Below are positions 49,185-58,888 of a stretch of DNA of 64,000 nt, in pieces. The first letter of the stretch is position 1; each line of letters begins with the position of its first letter. This DNA is from Azomonas tarimensis. GTDB lineage: Bacteria > Pseudomonadota > Gammaproteobacteria > Pseudomonadales > Pseudomonadaceae. The position numbers were made by a program, and so were the translations under genes. The notes under the pieces were generated by a model. The model worked only from the letters and a program-made list of their open reading frames with translations, made no database searches and was not told the origin of the DNA. The stretch lies in the NCBI RefSeq assembly GCF_042648805.1, contig NZ_JBHRXZ010000018.1:1-64000 (forward strand), read 5' to 3'.

Positions 49185-49432
49185 CGGGGTCTCCAGCGAA
49201 AAAAGCGAGTCGGTCGGACGCAGACAGCGCCTGCGCCCGCCAAAAGGACGGAATTTAACATGTACGGGCCAGTGCCCGGTAGCGCGTGAGCCGCCTCGCC
49301 AAAGCCGGCAGGGAGATGCGAAGCCGCGCAGATCCGCCAGAGGCGGCCACATGCCCGCCTTGCCCTGAGACAGTGCCGTTGTTAGAGTTTGCCGCAATTT
49401 TCCCCCACGCATTCGCCCCAGGCCCCATCCCC

Positions 49433-50470
49433 ATGTTCAAGAAACTGCGTGGCATGTTTTCCAGCGATCTCTCGATCGACCTGGGCACTGCCAATACCCT
49501 TATTTACGTGCGTGAGCGTGGCATTGTCCTCGATGAGCCTTCGGTCGTTGCGATTCGCACCCATGGCAACCAGAAAAGCGTGGTCGCGGTCGGCACTGAA
49601 GCCAAGCGGATGCTTGGTCGTACCCCCGGTAACATCAATGCCATTCGCCCGATGAAGGATGGCGTGATCGCCGATTTCAGCGTGTGCGAAAAGATGTTGC
49701 AGTACTTCATCAATAAGGTTCACGAGAACAGCTTTCTCCAGCCCAGCCCGCGCGTGCTGATCTGCGTGCCCTGCAAGTCGACCCAGGTGGAGCGGCGTGC
49801 CATTCGCGAGTCAGCGCTTGGTGCCGGTGCCCGCGAGGTGTTTCTCATCGAAGAACCGATGGCCGCGGCAATAGGCGCGGGGCTGCCGGTGGACGAAGCG
49901 CGTGGTTCGATGGTGGTGGATATCGGTGGTGGCACCACGGAAATCGCCCTCATTTCGCTCAACGGCGTGGTTTATGCCGAGTCCGTCAGGGTCGGTGGCG
50001 ACCGCTTCGATGAGGCCATCGTCACCTATGTACGGCGCAATTACGGTAGCCTGATCGGCGAGTCCACTGCCGAACGCATCAAGCAGGAAATCGGCGCGGC
50101 ATTCCCCAGCTCGGAGCTGCGCGAGATCGATGTGCGCGGCCGTAACCTCGCCGAGGGTGTGCCGCGCAGCTTCACGCTCAATTCCGGCGAGGTGCTCGAA
50201 GCCTTGCAGGAGTCCCTGGCGACCATCGTCCAGGCCGTCAAGAGCGCCCTGGAGCAGTCCCCGCCCGAGCTCGCGTCCGATATCGCCGAGCGCGGTCTGG
50301 TGCTGACCGGCGGCGGTGCGCTGCTGCGTGACTTCGACAAACTGCTGGCGCAGGAGACCGGATTGCCGGTGATCGTTGCCGAAGACCCGCTGACCTGCGT
50401 CGCCCGCGGTGGCGGCAAGGCACTGGAAATGATGGATCGGCACACGATGGATCTGTTGTCGACCGAGTAA
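49433..50470 (+). CDS. mreB: Rod shape-determining protein MreB
   Basis: A 345-aa bacterial actin that forms membrane-bound filaments directing sidewall peptidoglycan synthesis. Actin-fold nucleotide motifs are complete: phosphate-1 LSIDLGTANTLIYV, connect-1, phosphate-2 MVVDIGGGTTEIALIS, adenosine VLTGGGALL. The N-terminal amphipathic helix MFKKLRGMFSS is the standard start, although no Shine-Dalgarno sequence is visible in the pyrimidine-rich 20 bases before it. First of mreBCD. Confidence 0.98.
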   Translation: MFKKLRGMFSSDLSIDLGTANTLIYVRERGIVLDEPSVVAIRTHGNQKSVVAVGTEAKRMLGRTPGNINAIRPMKDGVIADFSVCEKMLQYFINKVHENSFLQPSPRVLICVPCKSTQVERRAIRESALGAGAREVFLIEEPMAAAIGAGLPVDEARGSMVVDIGGGTTEIALISLNGVVYAESVRVGGDRFDEAIVTYVRRNYGSLIGESTAERIKQEIGAAFPSSELREIDVRGRNLAEGVPRSFTLNSGEVLEALQESLATIVQAVKSALEQSPPELASDIAERGLVLTGGGALLRDFDKLLAQETGLPVIVAEDPLTCVARGGGKALEMMDRHTMDLLSTE

Positions 50471-50578
50471 GCTGCAAGCCGCAAGCTACAGCTGCACAAG
50501 TCGGACCCCCTTTGCTCCGGCCTGCAGCGAACGGCTTGAAGCTTCTGGCTTTAAGCTTGCCGCTATGAGGTAACGGTC

Positions 50579-51502
50579 ATCAAACTCCTATTCGCCAAAG
50601 GCCCCTCGCTTGGCGTTCGCCTGCTGGTGTTCGTCGTGCTGTCGGTTGCGCTCATGGTGGCCGACTCGCGTTTTGACACTCTTCGCCCGCTGCGCGCGCA
50701 GCTGGGCATGGTGCTCACGCCCTTCTACTGGGTCGCCGATCTGCCGGGGAGGATGCTGGAAGGCGCCTCCGAGCAGTTTTCCAGCCGCAGCGACCTGCTG
50801 GCCGAGAACGAGCGTCTCAAGGCCGAAGCCCTGGTGATGCAGCGGCGCCTGCAGAAGCTTGCCGCGCTCACCGAGCAGAACGTGCGCCTGCGCGAGCTGC
50901 TCAATTCCGCAGCGCTGGTGGACGATCAGGTGCTGGTGAGCGAGCTGATCGGTGTCGACCCCAATCCCTTCATTCACCGTATCCTCATCGACAAGGGTGA
51001 GAAGGATGGGGTCTTCCTTGGCCAACCGGTGCTCGATGCACGTGGTCTCATGGGGCAGGTGGTCGAGGTGATGCCCTTCACCGCCAGGGTGCTGCTGTTG
51101 ACCGACTCGTCCCACAGCATTCCGGTGCAGGTCAATCGCAACGGGCTGCGCGCCATCGCCACCGGCACCGGCAACCCCGAGCGGCTGGAGCTGCGCCATG
51201 TCGCCGACACCGCGGACATCCGTGAGGGCGATCTGCTGGTCAGTTCCGGGCTGGGCCAGCGCTTTCCCTCGGGCTATCCGGTGGCCACCGTCACCGAGGT
51301 GATACACGACTCCGGTCAGCCCTTTGCCATCGTTCGCGCGGTGCCGACCGCGGCGCTCAATCGCAGTCGTTACCTGCTGTTGGTGTTTTCCGACCAGCGC
51401 AGTGCCGAGCAGCGCGCCGCCGAATCGGGCCTTGCCCAGGAGCAGGCCGACCTGGAATCGGGCGCGCGTGACGCAGTGGCGCCGCCTGCGGAGGGGCAGT
51501 GA
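50579..51502 (+). CDS. mreC: Rod shape-determining protein MreC, probably starting with an ATC codon
   Basis: A bitopic inner-membrane protein that links MreB to the periplasmic wall-synthesis enzymes PBP2/RodA. From ATC at 50579 it would be 307 aa: IKLLFAKGPSLGVRLLVFVVLSVALMV (cytoplasmic tail plus membrane helix), coiled coil (about 78-110: ENERLKAEALVMQRRLQKLAALTEQNVRLRELL), then two beta-domains. No ATG, GTG or TTG exists in this frame upstream of the helix. The first in-frame GTG, 50627, would cut into the helix and remove the conserved KGPSLG tail. GAGG (50567-50570) sits 8 bases before the ATC. The gene overlaps mreD by one base (TGATG). Confidence 0.9.
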   Translation: MKLLFAKGPSLGVRLLVFVVLSVALMVADSRFDTLRPLRAQLGMVLTPFYWVADLPGRMLEGASEQFSSRSDLLAENERLKAEALVMQRRLQKLAALTEQNVRLRELLNSAALVDDQVLVSELIGVDPNPFIHRILIDKGEKDGVFLGQPVLDARGLMGQVVEVMPFTARVLLLTDSSHSIPVQVNRNGLRAIATGTGNPERLELRHVADTADIREGDLLVSSGLGQRFPSGYPVATVTEVIHDSGQPFAIVRAVPTAALNRSRYLLLVFSDQRSAEQRAAESGLAQEQADLESGARDAVAPPAEGQ

Positions 51503-51993
51503 TGGACGGAACCCGTTACGGCGGCAGCTGGGTCATCTGGCTCAGCTTTATCGCCGGGCTGATCCTCAGCGTGATCCCCATGCCGGAATTTCTGGTGACC
51601 GGACGCCCGCTCTGGCTGGCCATGCTGCTCTGCTACTGGACCCTGTACCTGCCCCATCGCGTGGGCATGACCACGGCCTTTATGTTGGGGCTGGTGGCTG
51701 ACGTGCTCTACGGCACCCCGCTGGGGCAGAACGCTCTGGTGCTCACGCTGGTCAGTTTCCTGGTGCAAGTGCTGCAACAGCGTCTGCGTATGTTTCCCAC
51801 TTGGCAGCAAAGCCTGGTTGTCCTGATAGTGTTTGGTCTGGCCCAGCTGGTTCAGCTCTGGTTGCATGTGCTGGTGGGCAACCGGCCGCCGCCGATCGTG
51901 TCCTTTCTGCTTCCGGTGCTGGTCAGCGCGCTGCTCTGGCCATGGGTATTGGGCGCGTTGCGCGGCATCCGGCTGCGCCTGAGGGTCCATTGA
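51502..51993 (+). CDS. mreD: Rod shape-determining protein MreD
   Basis: A 163-aa inner-membrane protein of the elongasome with five to six predicted helices (VIWLSFIAGLILSVIPMP, LWLAMLLCYWTLYLP, TTAFMLGLVADVLYGTPLGQNALVLTLVSFLV, LVVLIVFGLAQLVQLW, VSFLLPVLVSALLWPWVL). The LG(L)VADVLYGTPLGQNAL block is the family signature. The ATG at 51502 overlaps the mreC stop and follows GAGGGG. A GTG one codon upstream is less likely. Confidence 0.96.
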   Translation: MDGTRYGGSWVIWLSFIAGLILSVIPMPEFLVTGRPLWLAMLLCYWTLYLPHRVGMTTAFMLGLVADVLYGTPLGQNALVLTLVSFLVQVLQQRLRMFPTWQQSLVVLIVFGLAQLVQLWLHVLVGNRPPPIVSFLLPVLVSALLWPWVLGALRGIRLRLRVH

Positions 51994-52016
51994 AGTCCAA
52001 CGGCGAGGAGGCACCC

Positions 52017-52598
52017 ATGGTCCCTTTCTACCTGGCCTCGGCGTCACCACGCCGGGCCGAACTGCTGCGGCAGATCGGCGTAGCCTTCGAGACGATATCG
52101 GCACCGGTCGACGAGTCGGTCCGCGAAGGCGAGGCGCCCGCCCGCTACGTCGAGCGTTTGGCCAGGGCCAAGGCCGAAGCCGCGCTGGCGCTGCTGACGG
52201 CGCCCGCGGCCTGTGTGCTGGGCGCCGATACCGCCGTGGTGCTGGACGGGCGCATTCTTGGCAAGCCGCGTGACTGGCCTGATGCAAGGGAAACCCTGAC
52301 GGCGCTGTCCGGGCGTGAGCACCAGGTGCTCACAGCCATAGCGGTTGCCGACAGGAACCGGATAGAAGCGCAGGTCGTCACCAGCCGGGTGACGTTCCGC
52401 TGTCTCGAAGACACGGAAATCGGCGCTTACTGGGAGACCGGCGAGCCCTGCGACAAGGCAGGTTCTTATGGAATACAGGGATTGGCGGCAGTGTTCGTCA
52501 GTCGAATGGAAGGGAGTTACTCGGGCGTGGTCGGCTTGCCATTGTGCGAAACGGCGCAATTGCTCCAGCGCTTCGGTGTCGCGCGCTGGCGCCTCTGA
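52017..52598 (+). CDS. maf: Maf-family nucleotide pyrophosphatase
   Basis: A 193-aa house-cleaning NTP pyrophosphatase (dTTP/UTP type likely). Signature motifs are FYLASASPRRAELLRQIG, PVDESVREGEAPARYVERLARAKAEAA, LGADTAVVLDGRILGKPRD (catalytic Asp) and DKAGSYGIQGLAAVFVSRMEGSYSGVVGLPL. In E. coli YhdE acts on dTTP/UTP and overproduction inhibits septation. Only 23 bp after mreD, it belongs to the mre transcription unit. The ATG has GAGGAGG upstream. Confidence 0.96.
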   Translation: MVPFYLASASPRRAELLRQIGVAFETISAPVDESVREGEAPARYVERLARAKAEAALALLTAPAACVLGADTAVVLDGRILGKPRDWPDARETLTALSGREHQVLTAIAVADRNRIEAQVVTSRVTFRCLEDTEIGAYWETGEPCDKAGSYGIQGLAAVFVSRMEGSYSGVVGLPLCETAQLLQRFGVARWRL

Positions 52599-52654
52599 AA
52601 CGCCAGCGGTTGCCAAGGGTCACGTCCGGGGCCGGAAAATAACGAGAATCAGCC

Positions 52655-54112
52655 ATGAGCGAAGAAATCCTCATCAACATCACTCCCATGGAATCGCGGG
52701 TCGCCGTGGTGGAAAACGGGGTATTGCAGGAGGTGCACGTCGAGCGCACCCAGAAGCGCGGCATCGTCGGCAACGTCTACAAGGGCAAGGTGGTCCGGGT
52801 GTTGCCGGGAATGCAGGCCGCCTTTGTCGATATCGGCCTGGATCGTGCGGCTTTCATTCATGCTTCGGAAATATCCAGCCGTGAGGGCAACGCCGTCGAG
52901 CCGATCAGCACACTGGTGCATGAAGGCCAGAGCCTGGTGGTGCAGGTCACCAAGGACCCGATCAGCAAGAAAGGCGCGCGGCTCACCACCCAGCTTTCCA
53001 TTCCGTCCCGTTACCTGGTCTACATGCCCGGCACCAGCCATGTCGGCATTTCGCTGAAGATCGAGACCGAGGCCGAGCGGGAGCGCCTCAAGCAGGTGGT
53101 GCTCGAGTGCATGGCCGCCGAAGGCATCGAAAAGGCCGGAGGCTTCATCCTGCGCACGGCCGCCGAAGGCGCCGGGCGCGAAGAGATCCTGGCCGACATT
53201 CGCTACCTGCGCCGCCTGTGGGAGCAACTGAGCAGCCAGAAACAGGCTGCCCGTGCCCCGACGGTGATCTACGAAGACCTGGTGCTGGCTCTGCGCACGC
53301 TGCGGGATCTGGTCAATCCGCGGATCGAGAAGATCCGCATCGACTCGCGCGAGACCTTTCAGAAGGTCGGGCAGTTCGTCAGTGAACTGATGCCGGAAAT
53401 CGCCGACCGGGTCGAGCATTACCCAGGCGAACGGCCGATCTTCGACCTCTACGGCATTGAGGACGAAATCCAGAAAGCGCTCGATCGCAAGGTGCCGTTG
53501 AAGTCCGGTGGCTACCTGGTGGTGGATCCGGCCGAGGCGATGACCACCATCGACGTGAACACCGGGGCCTTCGTCGGACATCGCACTCTCGAAGAAACCA
53601 TCTTCAAGACCAACCTGGAGGCCGCCACCTCGATCGCCCGCCAGCTGCGCCTGCGCAACATTGGCGGGATCATCATCATCGACTTCATCGACATGGAAGA
53701 CGGGGAGCACCGCCGGCAGGTGCTGCGTACGCTGGAAAAGCAGCTCGAGCGGGATCACGCCAAGACCAACATCATCGGCATCACCGAGCTGGGCCTGGTG
53801 CAGATGACCCGCAAGCGCACCCGCGAGAGCCTGGAGCAGGTGCTCTGCGAGCCCTGTCCGAGTTGCCAGGGCCGGGCCAAGCTGAAGACACCCGAGACCG
53901 TCTGCTACGAGATCTTTCGCGAGATCCTGCGCGAGGCGCGTGCGTACCAGGCCGAGGGCTACCGCGTGCTGGCGAACCAGAAGGTGATCGACCGGCTGCT
54001 GGACGAGGAGTCCGGCAACGTGGCGGATCTCGAGAGCTTCATCGGTCGCTCGATCCGCTTCCAGGTCGAGATCAACTATTCCCAGGAACAGTACGACGTG
54101 GTGCTGCTGTGA
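52655..54112 (+). CDS. rng: Ribonuclease G
   Basis: A 485-aa endoribonuclease of the RNase E/G family that matures the 5' end of 16S rRNA and takes part in mRNA decay. The S1 domain (NVYKGKVVRVLPGMQAAFVDIGLDRAAFIH), the 5'-sensor/RNase H-like parts, the DNase I-like catalytic site (TTIDVNTGAFVG and IIIIDFIDMEDGEHR, with the metal-binding Asp residues) and the Zn-link CEPCPSCQGRA are present. There is no RNase E-type C-terminal scaffold. It is 56 bp after maf, in the same unit. Confidence 0.97.
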   Translation: MSEEILINITPMESRVAVVENGVLQEVHVERTQKRGIVGNVYKGKVVRVLPGMQAAFVDIGLDRAAFIHASEISSREGNAVEPISTLVHEGQSLVVQVTKDPISKKGARLTTQLSIPSRYLVYMPGTSHVGISLKIETEAERERLKQVVLECMAAEGIEKAGGFILRTAAEGAGREEILADIRYLRRLWEQLSSQKQAARAPTVIYEDLVLALRTLRDLVNPRIEKIRIDSRETFQKVGQFVSELMPEIADRVEHYPGERPIFDLYGIEDEIQKALDRKVPLKSGGYLVVDPAEAMTTIDVNTGAFVGHRTLEETIFKTNLEAATSIARQLRLRNIGGIIIIDFIDMEDGEHRRQVLRTLEKQLERDHAKTNIIGITELGLVQMTRKRTRESLEQVLCEPCPSCQGRAKLKTPETVCYEIFREILREARAYQAEGYRVLANQKVIDRLLDEESGNVADLESFIGRSIRFQVEINYSQEQYDVVLL

Positions 54113-54160
54113 CCGGGAAATGTCGGTGATCCGGCTCGCCCGTTCACCGCGGATGCCGCC

Positions 54161-57100
54161 GTGGTAGGCGCACGGCTGGCGGCGCAGGTGTCCGCCAGGT
54201 TGTGTTGGGTCCTTGCCCTGGGTGTGATCCTGCTCGGCTGTTATGTCAGCCTCGGGCGGCAACTGGTGCCGCTGCTTGCCGAATACCGGCTCGAGATCCA
54301 GCAGCAGGCCGAGAGAGTCCTGCAGGTGCCGGTGCGCATCGGCCGGGTTGAAGGCCAGTGGTCGAGATTCTCGCCGCGGCTGGTGGTCCACGACCTGACG
54401 CTGGGCGAGGGCGGCGATGCGCTGCAACTGGAGCGGCTGACGGCGGTGGTTGATGTGGTTGAGACCCTGCGCAGCCGTCAGATCAGCCTCTATGCGCTGG
54501 AGCTTGAAGCGCCACGGTTGCTGCTCGAGGAGGACGCCGAGGGCAGTTGGCGACTGGAGGGCTGGGCAAAGGCAGAAAGTCCATCGCCAGCCGACCCGCA
54601 ACCTGTTCTCGAGGGGCTGCAGCGCCTGCATCGGGTCAGTGTCCGTCACGGCCAGGTTACCCTGCAGCCGTTCGAGCAAAGCCCGCGCACCCTGAACTAC
54701 GTGGACCTGCAGCTGACCAACAGCGGCCCAAGCATGCGCCTGGACGGTCGCGGGCTGTTGCCTGATGGCCAGCGGTTGAGTCTGTCCGGTGAGGCGCGTG
54801 TCGAGCCGGCGCGCTGGTGGGATGCGGAGCTGGAGGCGTTCATCGACTTGCCTTCAAGTGATTGGAGCGGCTGGTGGCCGCAGCGCTGGGGAGGTGAGTG
54901 GCCGGTGCAGAGGCTGCAAGCCGGTGGCCGGGCCTGGTTGGACTGGGACCCGCAGGGCCTGCGCCGGATGGTGCTGGACCTGCAAGGGCCGAGGCTTGAG
55001 GCCGGGCTCGGGGAGCAGCCAATGCTCCTGGAAGACGTGAGCCTCCGGCTGCATCTGCAGCGCAGGCCCGAGGGTTATGAGACCGTACTGTCGAACCTTG
55101 CCTTCAATCGCGACGGCCAGCGCTGGACGCTGGCGGACATCGGCATCCGTCAGGGGAGGCGGGAGGACGAGGCCGGTGTTACCTGGCAGCTGATGACCAA
55201 GCGGCTCGAGCTCGAACCCCTGCTGCCTCTGGTCGAGGCGCTGGCGCCCCTGCCGGACCCGCTCGGCGCTGTCCTGGCCGACCTCCAGCCCCAGGGGACG
55301 CTGCGTAACCTGACGCTGTCCTACGAGCCGCAGGCGCTGGCAGCGCAGCGCCTGCATTATCAGGCCAATCTCGAGCGGGTCGGCTTTAGCGCGCGCGAAT
55401 GGATTCCGGGTGCCGACCGGCTAAGCGGCAGCATCCGGGGTGATCTGGGCGGTGGCGAGCTGCGACTGAACGCTACGGACGTGGGCTTTCACCTCGCGCA
55501 GCTGTTTCCCGAACCCTGGCGCTTCGAGCAGGCCGCCGGCCAACTGCGCTGGACACTGGACGAGGAGGCCATCACCCTGGCTTCGCCATGGGTGCAGGCG
55601 AGCGGGGAGGAAGGCCACTTCAGCGGGGACTTCCTGATCCGCCTCAATCGCGATCCGGCGCGGGAAGACTACATGGACCTGAGAATCGGGCTGCGTGACG
55701 GCGATGCCCGTTTCACCGAACGTTTTCTGCCGAGCCGCCTGACGGCGATGAACCCGGCGCTCGTCAGCTGGCTCCAGCAGGCAGTGCGCGGCGGCCGTGT
55801 CGAGCAAGGCTTCTTTACCTACCAGGGTGCGCTGAATCCGGGCTTCCCGCCCGAGGCGCGGCAGATCAGCCTGTACATGAAAACCTCCGGTGCAGAGCTC
55901 GCCTACCTGCCGGGCTGGCCCTCGCTGCAGGAAGCGAGCGGCGAAGTCTGGGTGGAGGGCAACAGGGCGCGAGTCCAGGTGGCGCAAGGGCGGATATTCG
56001 ATACCCGCGTACATGACGTGACGGCCCGGATCGGGGCTGCCGAACCCGGTGCCCCGGTGCGCCTGCAGCTTGACGGCGAGTTGGACGGGTCCCTGACCGA
56101 TGGTCTGCGGCTGCTGCATGAGGCCCCCCTCGGTCTGGCCGACGACTTCGCCGGCTGGCAGGCCGAGGGGCCCGCCAGCGGCCGGCTGGCGCTGGATATG
56201 CAGCTTGGCGGGGAAACACGCCCACAGGTGGTCGTCGACCTGGCCACGGCTGGCGCGCGCCTGTCGATCGCCGAGCCGGCGTTGCGCTTCGAGCAGCTGA
56301 GCGGCGAGTTTCGCTTCGACAGTCAGACAGGCCTGAGCGGTAGCAACTGGCAAGCGCAGAGCCTTGGGCATCGGGTCGTTGGTCGCGCGTTGGCCACGGG
56401 GACGCCGGCCCGGCCATCCAGCCGGATCGAGGCGAGCGGCGTCATGCGGTGGCCGGCGTTGCGTCAATGGCTCGGGGTCGAACAGGACCTGCCACTCCAG
56501 GGTGAGCTGCCCTACCAGTTGCGCCTGACCCTGGCCGGGAGTGACAGCGAACTGCAGGTCGACTCGTCGCTGATCGGCCTGGTGATCGAGCTACCGGCGC
56601 CGTTCGGCAAGGCCGCGGGGGTGCGGCGGGATTCAAGCCTGCGCATCAGCCTTGGCGGCGAAGAGCGGCTGTATGGCTTCCAGCACGCCCGGTTGGCGGC
56701 CGTGGCCTTTGCCTCCGCACCGGGGGACTGGCGCGGCGGGCGCGGAGAGCTGCGGCTGGGAGCGAGCAATGCCGATCTGCCGGTGCAGCCGGGTTGGCGG
56801 GTGCGCGGCCGGCTGGCCGAGTTCGACTGGAATGCCTGGCAGGCGATCGTCGGAGCGGGTTCGGCCGGCGACGCCGAGCCGCTGGGCGAGGCAGCGGATC
56901 TGCTGCGTGATCTGCAGATCGGCATCGGCCGTTTCGAGGGGTTTGGCGCGAGGGTCGAGGATCTGGCGGTTTCCCTCGCACGACAAGGTCCGGCCTGGAA
57001 GGCGGAATTGAGTAGCCAGGCGGTCGAGGGAAGCATCCTGCGCCCCGACGCGGCGGGCGAGCCGATGCAGGTCGAGCTGCGCCGCCTGCGGTTATCTCCG

Positions 57101-57976
57101 GCGGTCACGCCTGAACCCGGCTCGGTGCCAGCTAGCGACCCACTGGCTGACGTCGATCCGACGACGCTGCCAGCGCTGGATCTCAGTATCGAGAGCCTGT
57201 GGCGCGGCGATGACCCGCTGGGGTCGGTCGGGCTCGCGTTGCGTCCTGTCAGTGGCGGAGCGGAGTCCCAGCTCGACCTGAATCTAAAGGGCCTGCGCAT
57301 CGGCGGTACGCTCACCTGGCGTAACGGCCGGAGCGCCTACCGCGGTCGTATCGAGGGCGATAACATCGCCGATGTCCTGGTCGCCTGGGGCTTCGCCCGC
57401 AGCGCCACCAGCGAGCGTTTCAATCTGGACGTGGACGGACACTGGCCGGGCTCGCCGGTGTGGTTCAGCTTCCTGCACTTCAGTGGCCGCCTGGACCCTG
57501 TGCTGCACAACGGCCAATTCGTCGAGCTGGAGGGTAGCGCCCAGGCGCTGCGGGTGTTCGGCCTGCTGAACTTCGATGCCATTGGTCGGCGCTTGCGCCT
57601 GGACTTTTCCGATGTGCTCGGCCGGGGACTGGCCTACGACCGGGTGACCGGGCAGCTGCAGGCCGAGCGGGGGCTCTACCGGACCGAAGTACCCCTGGTC
57701 CTGAAAGGGCCTTCCAGCGACCTCGAACTCAGGGGGACCCTCGATCTCGCGCAGGATCGCATCGACGCCAAATTACTGGTCACCTTGCCGCTGACCAATA
57801 ACCTGCCGATTGCCGCGCTGCTGGCCGGCGCGCCCGCCATTGGCGGTGCCATCTGGATCGCAGACAAGCTGCTGGGCGATCGTATCGCCCGCTTCGCCAG
57901 TGTGCAGTATGACGTCCAGGGTCCCTGGCAGGCGCCCGCGATCACCTTCGACAGACCCTTCGAAAGCGCTCGGTAG
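54161..57976 (+). CDS. yhdP: YhdP-family AsmA-like lipid-transport protein
   Basis: A 1271-aa protein with one N-terminal membrane helix (about 13-32, LCWVLALGVILLGCYVSLG) and a long periplasmic repeating beta-groove. YhdP, with TamB and YdbH, bridges the envelope to carry phospholipid to the outer membrane. Blocks typical of the family are the N-terminal LAEYRLEIQQQAERVLQVPVRIGRVEGQW, FLPSRLTAMNPALVSWLQQAVRGG, and the C-terminal DUF3971/AsmA part LNFDAIGRRLRLDFSDVLGRGLAYDRVTGQLQ, ending GPWQAPAITFDRPF. The start is a GTG (54161), as no ATG is available in frame. It follows rng by 48 bp. Confidence 0.93.
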   Translation: MVGARLAAQVSARLCWVLALGVILLGCYVSLGRQLVPLLAEYRLEIQQQAERVLQVPVRIGRVEGQWSRFSPRLVVHDLTLGEGGDALQLERLTAVVDVVETLRSRQISLYALELEAPRLLLEEDAEGSWRLEGWAKAESPSPADPQPVLEGLQRLHRVSVRHGQVTLQPFEQSPRTLNYVDLQLTNSGPSMRLDGRGLLPDGQRLSLSGEARVEPARWWDAELEAFIDLPSSDWSGWWPQRWGGEWPVQRLQAGGRAWLDWDPQGLRRMVLDLQGPRLEAGLGEQPMLLEDVSLRLHLQRRPEGYETVLSNLAFNRDGQRWTLADIGIRQGRREDEAGVTWQLMTKRLELEPLLPLVEALAPLPDPLGAVLADLQPQGTLRNLTLSYEPQALAAQRLHYQANLERVGFSAREWIPGADRLSGSIRGDLGGGELRLNATDVGFHLAQLFPEPWRFEQAAGQLRWTLDEEAITLASPWVQASGEEGHFSGDFLIRLNRDPAREDYMDLRIGLRDGDARFTERFLPSRLTAMNPALVSWLQQAVRGGRVEQGFFTYQGALNPGFPPEARQISLYMKTSGAELAYLPGWPSLQEASGEVWVEGNRARVQVAQGRIFDTRVHDVTARIGAAEPGAPVRLQLDGELDGSLTDGLRLLHEAPLGLADDFAGWQAEGPASGRLALDMQLGGETRPQVVVDLATAGARLSIAEPALRFEQLSGEFRFDSQTGLSGSNWQAQSLGHRVVGRALATGTPARPSSRIEASGVMRWPALRQWLGVEQDLPLQGELPYQLRLTLAGSDSELQVDSSLIGLVIELPAPFGKAAGVRRDSSLRISLGGEERLYGFQHARLAAVAFASAPGDWRGGRGELRLGASNADLPVQPGWRVRGRLAEFDWNAWQAIVGAGSAGDAEPLGEAADLLRDLQIGIGRFEGFGARVEDLAVSLARQGPAWKAELSSQAVEGSILRPDAAGEPMQVELRRLRLSPAVTPEPGSVPASDPLADVDPTTLPALDLSIESLWRGDDPLGSVGLALRPVSGGAESQLDLNLKGLRIGGTLTWRNGRSAYRGRIEGDNIADVLVAWGFARSATSERFNLDVDGHWPGSPVWFSFLHFSGRLDPVLHNGQFVELEGSAQALRVFGLLNFDAIGRRLRLDFSDVLGRGLAYDRVTGQLQAERGLYRTEVPLVLKGPSSDLELRGTLDLAQDRIDAKLLVTLPLTNNLPIAALLAGAPAIGGAIWIADKLLGDRIARFASVQYDVQGPWQAPAITFDRPFESAR

Positions 57977-58037
57977 CGGCTGGACGATTGCGCGGCTGTG
58001 GGTCAGGATGGACCTTTGTCGCCGTGCGAGAGGCTGC

Positions 58038-58886
58038 ATGTCCCTAGCCGTGATCCAGATGACTACCCAGGCCGAGGTGCGTACCAACCTCGCCAGTGCC
58101 CGGCGCCTGCTCGAACGCGCCGCCGAGCAGGGTGCCCAGCTGGCCGTGTTGCCAGAGAATTTCGCTGCCATGGGTCATCCCGACCCGCGTGCGCTAGGCC
58201 GTGCAGAAGCGCTGGGCGAGGGGGCGATCCTGCCCTGGTTGGAGGCCACGGCACGCGAGCTTGGATTGTGGATCGTGGCTGGCACCCTGCCGCTGCCGCC
58301 CGATGGCCGGCCCGACGGCAAGCCACGCGCCTGTTCGCTGCTGTTTGACGCAGAGGGGCATCGCGTGGCCCGCTACGACAAGATTCACCTGTTCGATGTG
58401 GACGTCGCCGACAACCGCGGCAGCTATCGGGAGTCCGACGATTACGCCGCTGGCAGCGCGCTGGTGGTGGCCGATACCCCGGTGGGTCGTCTGGGGCTGA
58501 GTGTGTGCTACGACCTTCGCTTTCCGGAGCTTTACGGCGCTCTGCGCCAGGCCGGTGCAGAGCTCATCAGCGCGCCATCGGCCTTCACCCGGGTGACCGG
58601 GACCGCGCATTGGCAGGCCCTGATCCGCGCCCGGGCGATCGAAACCCAGTGCTATCTCCTGGCTGCCGCCCAGGGCGGCGAGCATCCTGGCGGCAGGCAA
58701 ACCCATGGCCATTCGGCTATCGTCGACCCCTGGGGTCGGCTACTCTGCGAGCAGGCTCAGGGCGAGGGTATGCTCCTCGCCAGCCGCGATCGCGCCGAAC
58801 AGTTGGCGATCCGGCAACGCATGCCGGTGTCGAACCACCGTCGTTTTACCGTGCCGTACCTCCTCGAGGTCGGCCTATCGGAGTGA
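58038..58886 (+). CDS. Nitrilase-superfamily carbon-nitrogen hydrolase (Nit1-like, deaminated-glutathione amidase candidate)
   Basis: A 282-aa amidase with the Glu-Lys-Cys triad: Glu in VLPENFAAMG, Lys in ARYDKIHLFDVDV and Cys in LSVCYDLRFPEL. The close form YDKIHLFDVDV/RESDDY is that of the Nit1/NitFhit branch, whose members hydrolyse deaminated glutathione. The ATG at 58038 gives the family start MSLAVIQMTTQAEV. It lies between yhdP (61 bp) and tldD (2 bp), an arrangement conserved in pseudomonads. Confidence 0.93.
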   Translation: MSLAVIQMTTQAEVRTNLASARRLLERAAEQGAQLAVLPENFAAMGHPDPRALGRAEALGEGAILPWLEATARELGLWIVAGTLPLPPDGRPDGKPRACSLLFDAEGHRVARYDKIHLFDVDVADNRGSYRESDDYAAGSALVVADTPVGRLGLSVCYDLRFPELYGALRQAGAELISAPSAFTRVTGTAHWQALIRARAIETQCYLLAAAQGGEHPGGRQTHGHSAIVDPWGRLLCEQAQGEGMLLASRDRAEQLAIRQRMPVSNHRRFTVPYLLEVGLSE

Positions 58887-58888
58887 CT

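Noticed and set aside
52649..54679. A 676-codon open frame on the minus strand
   Set aside because: Antisense to rng and the start of yhdP, both of which carry complete family motifs.
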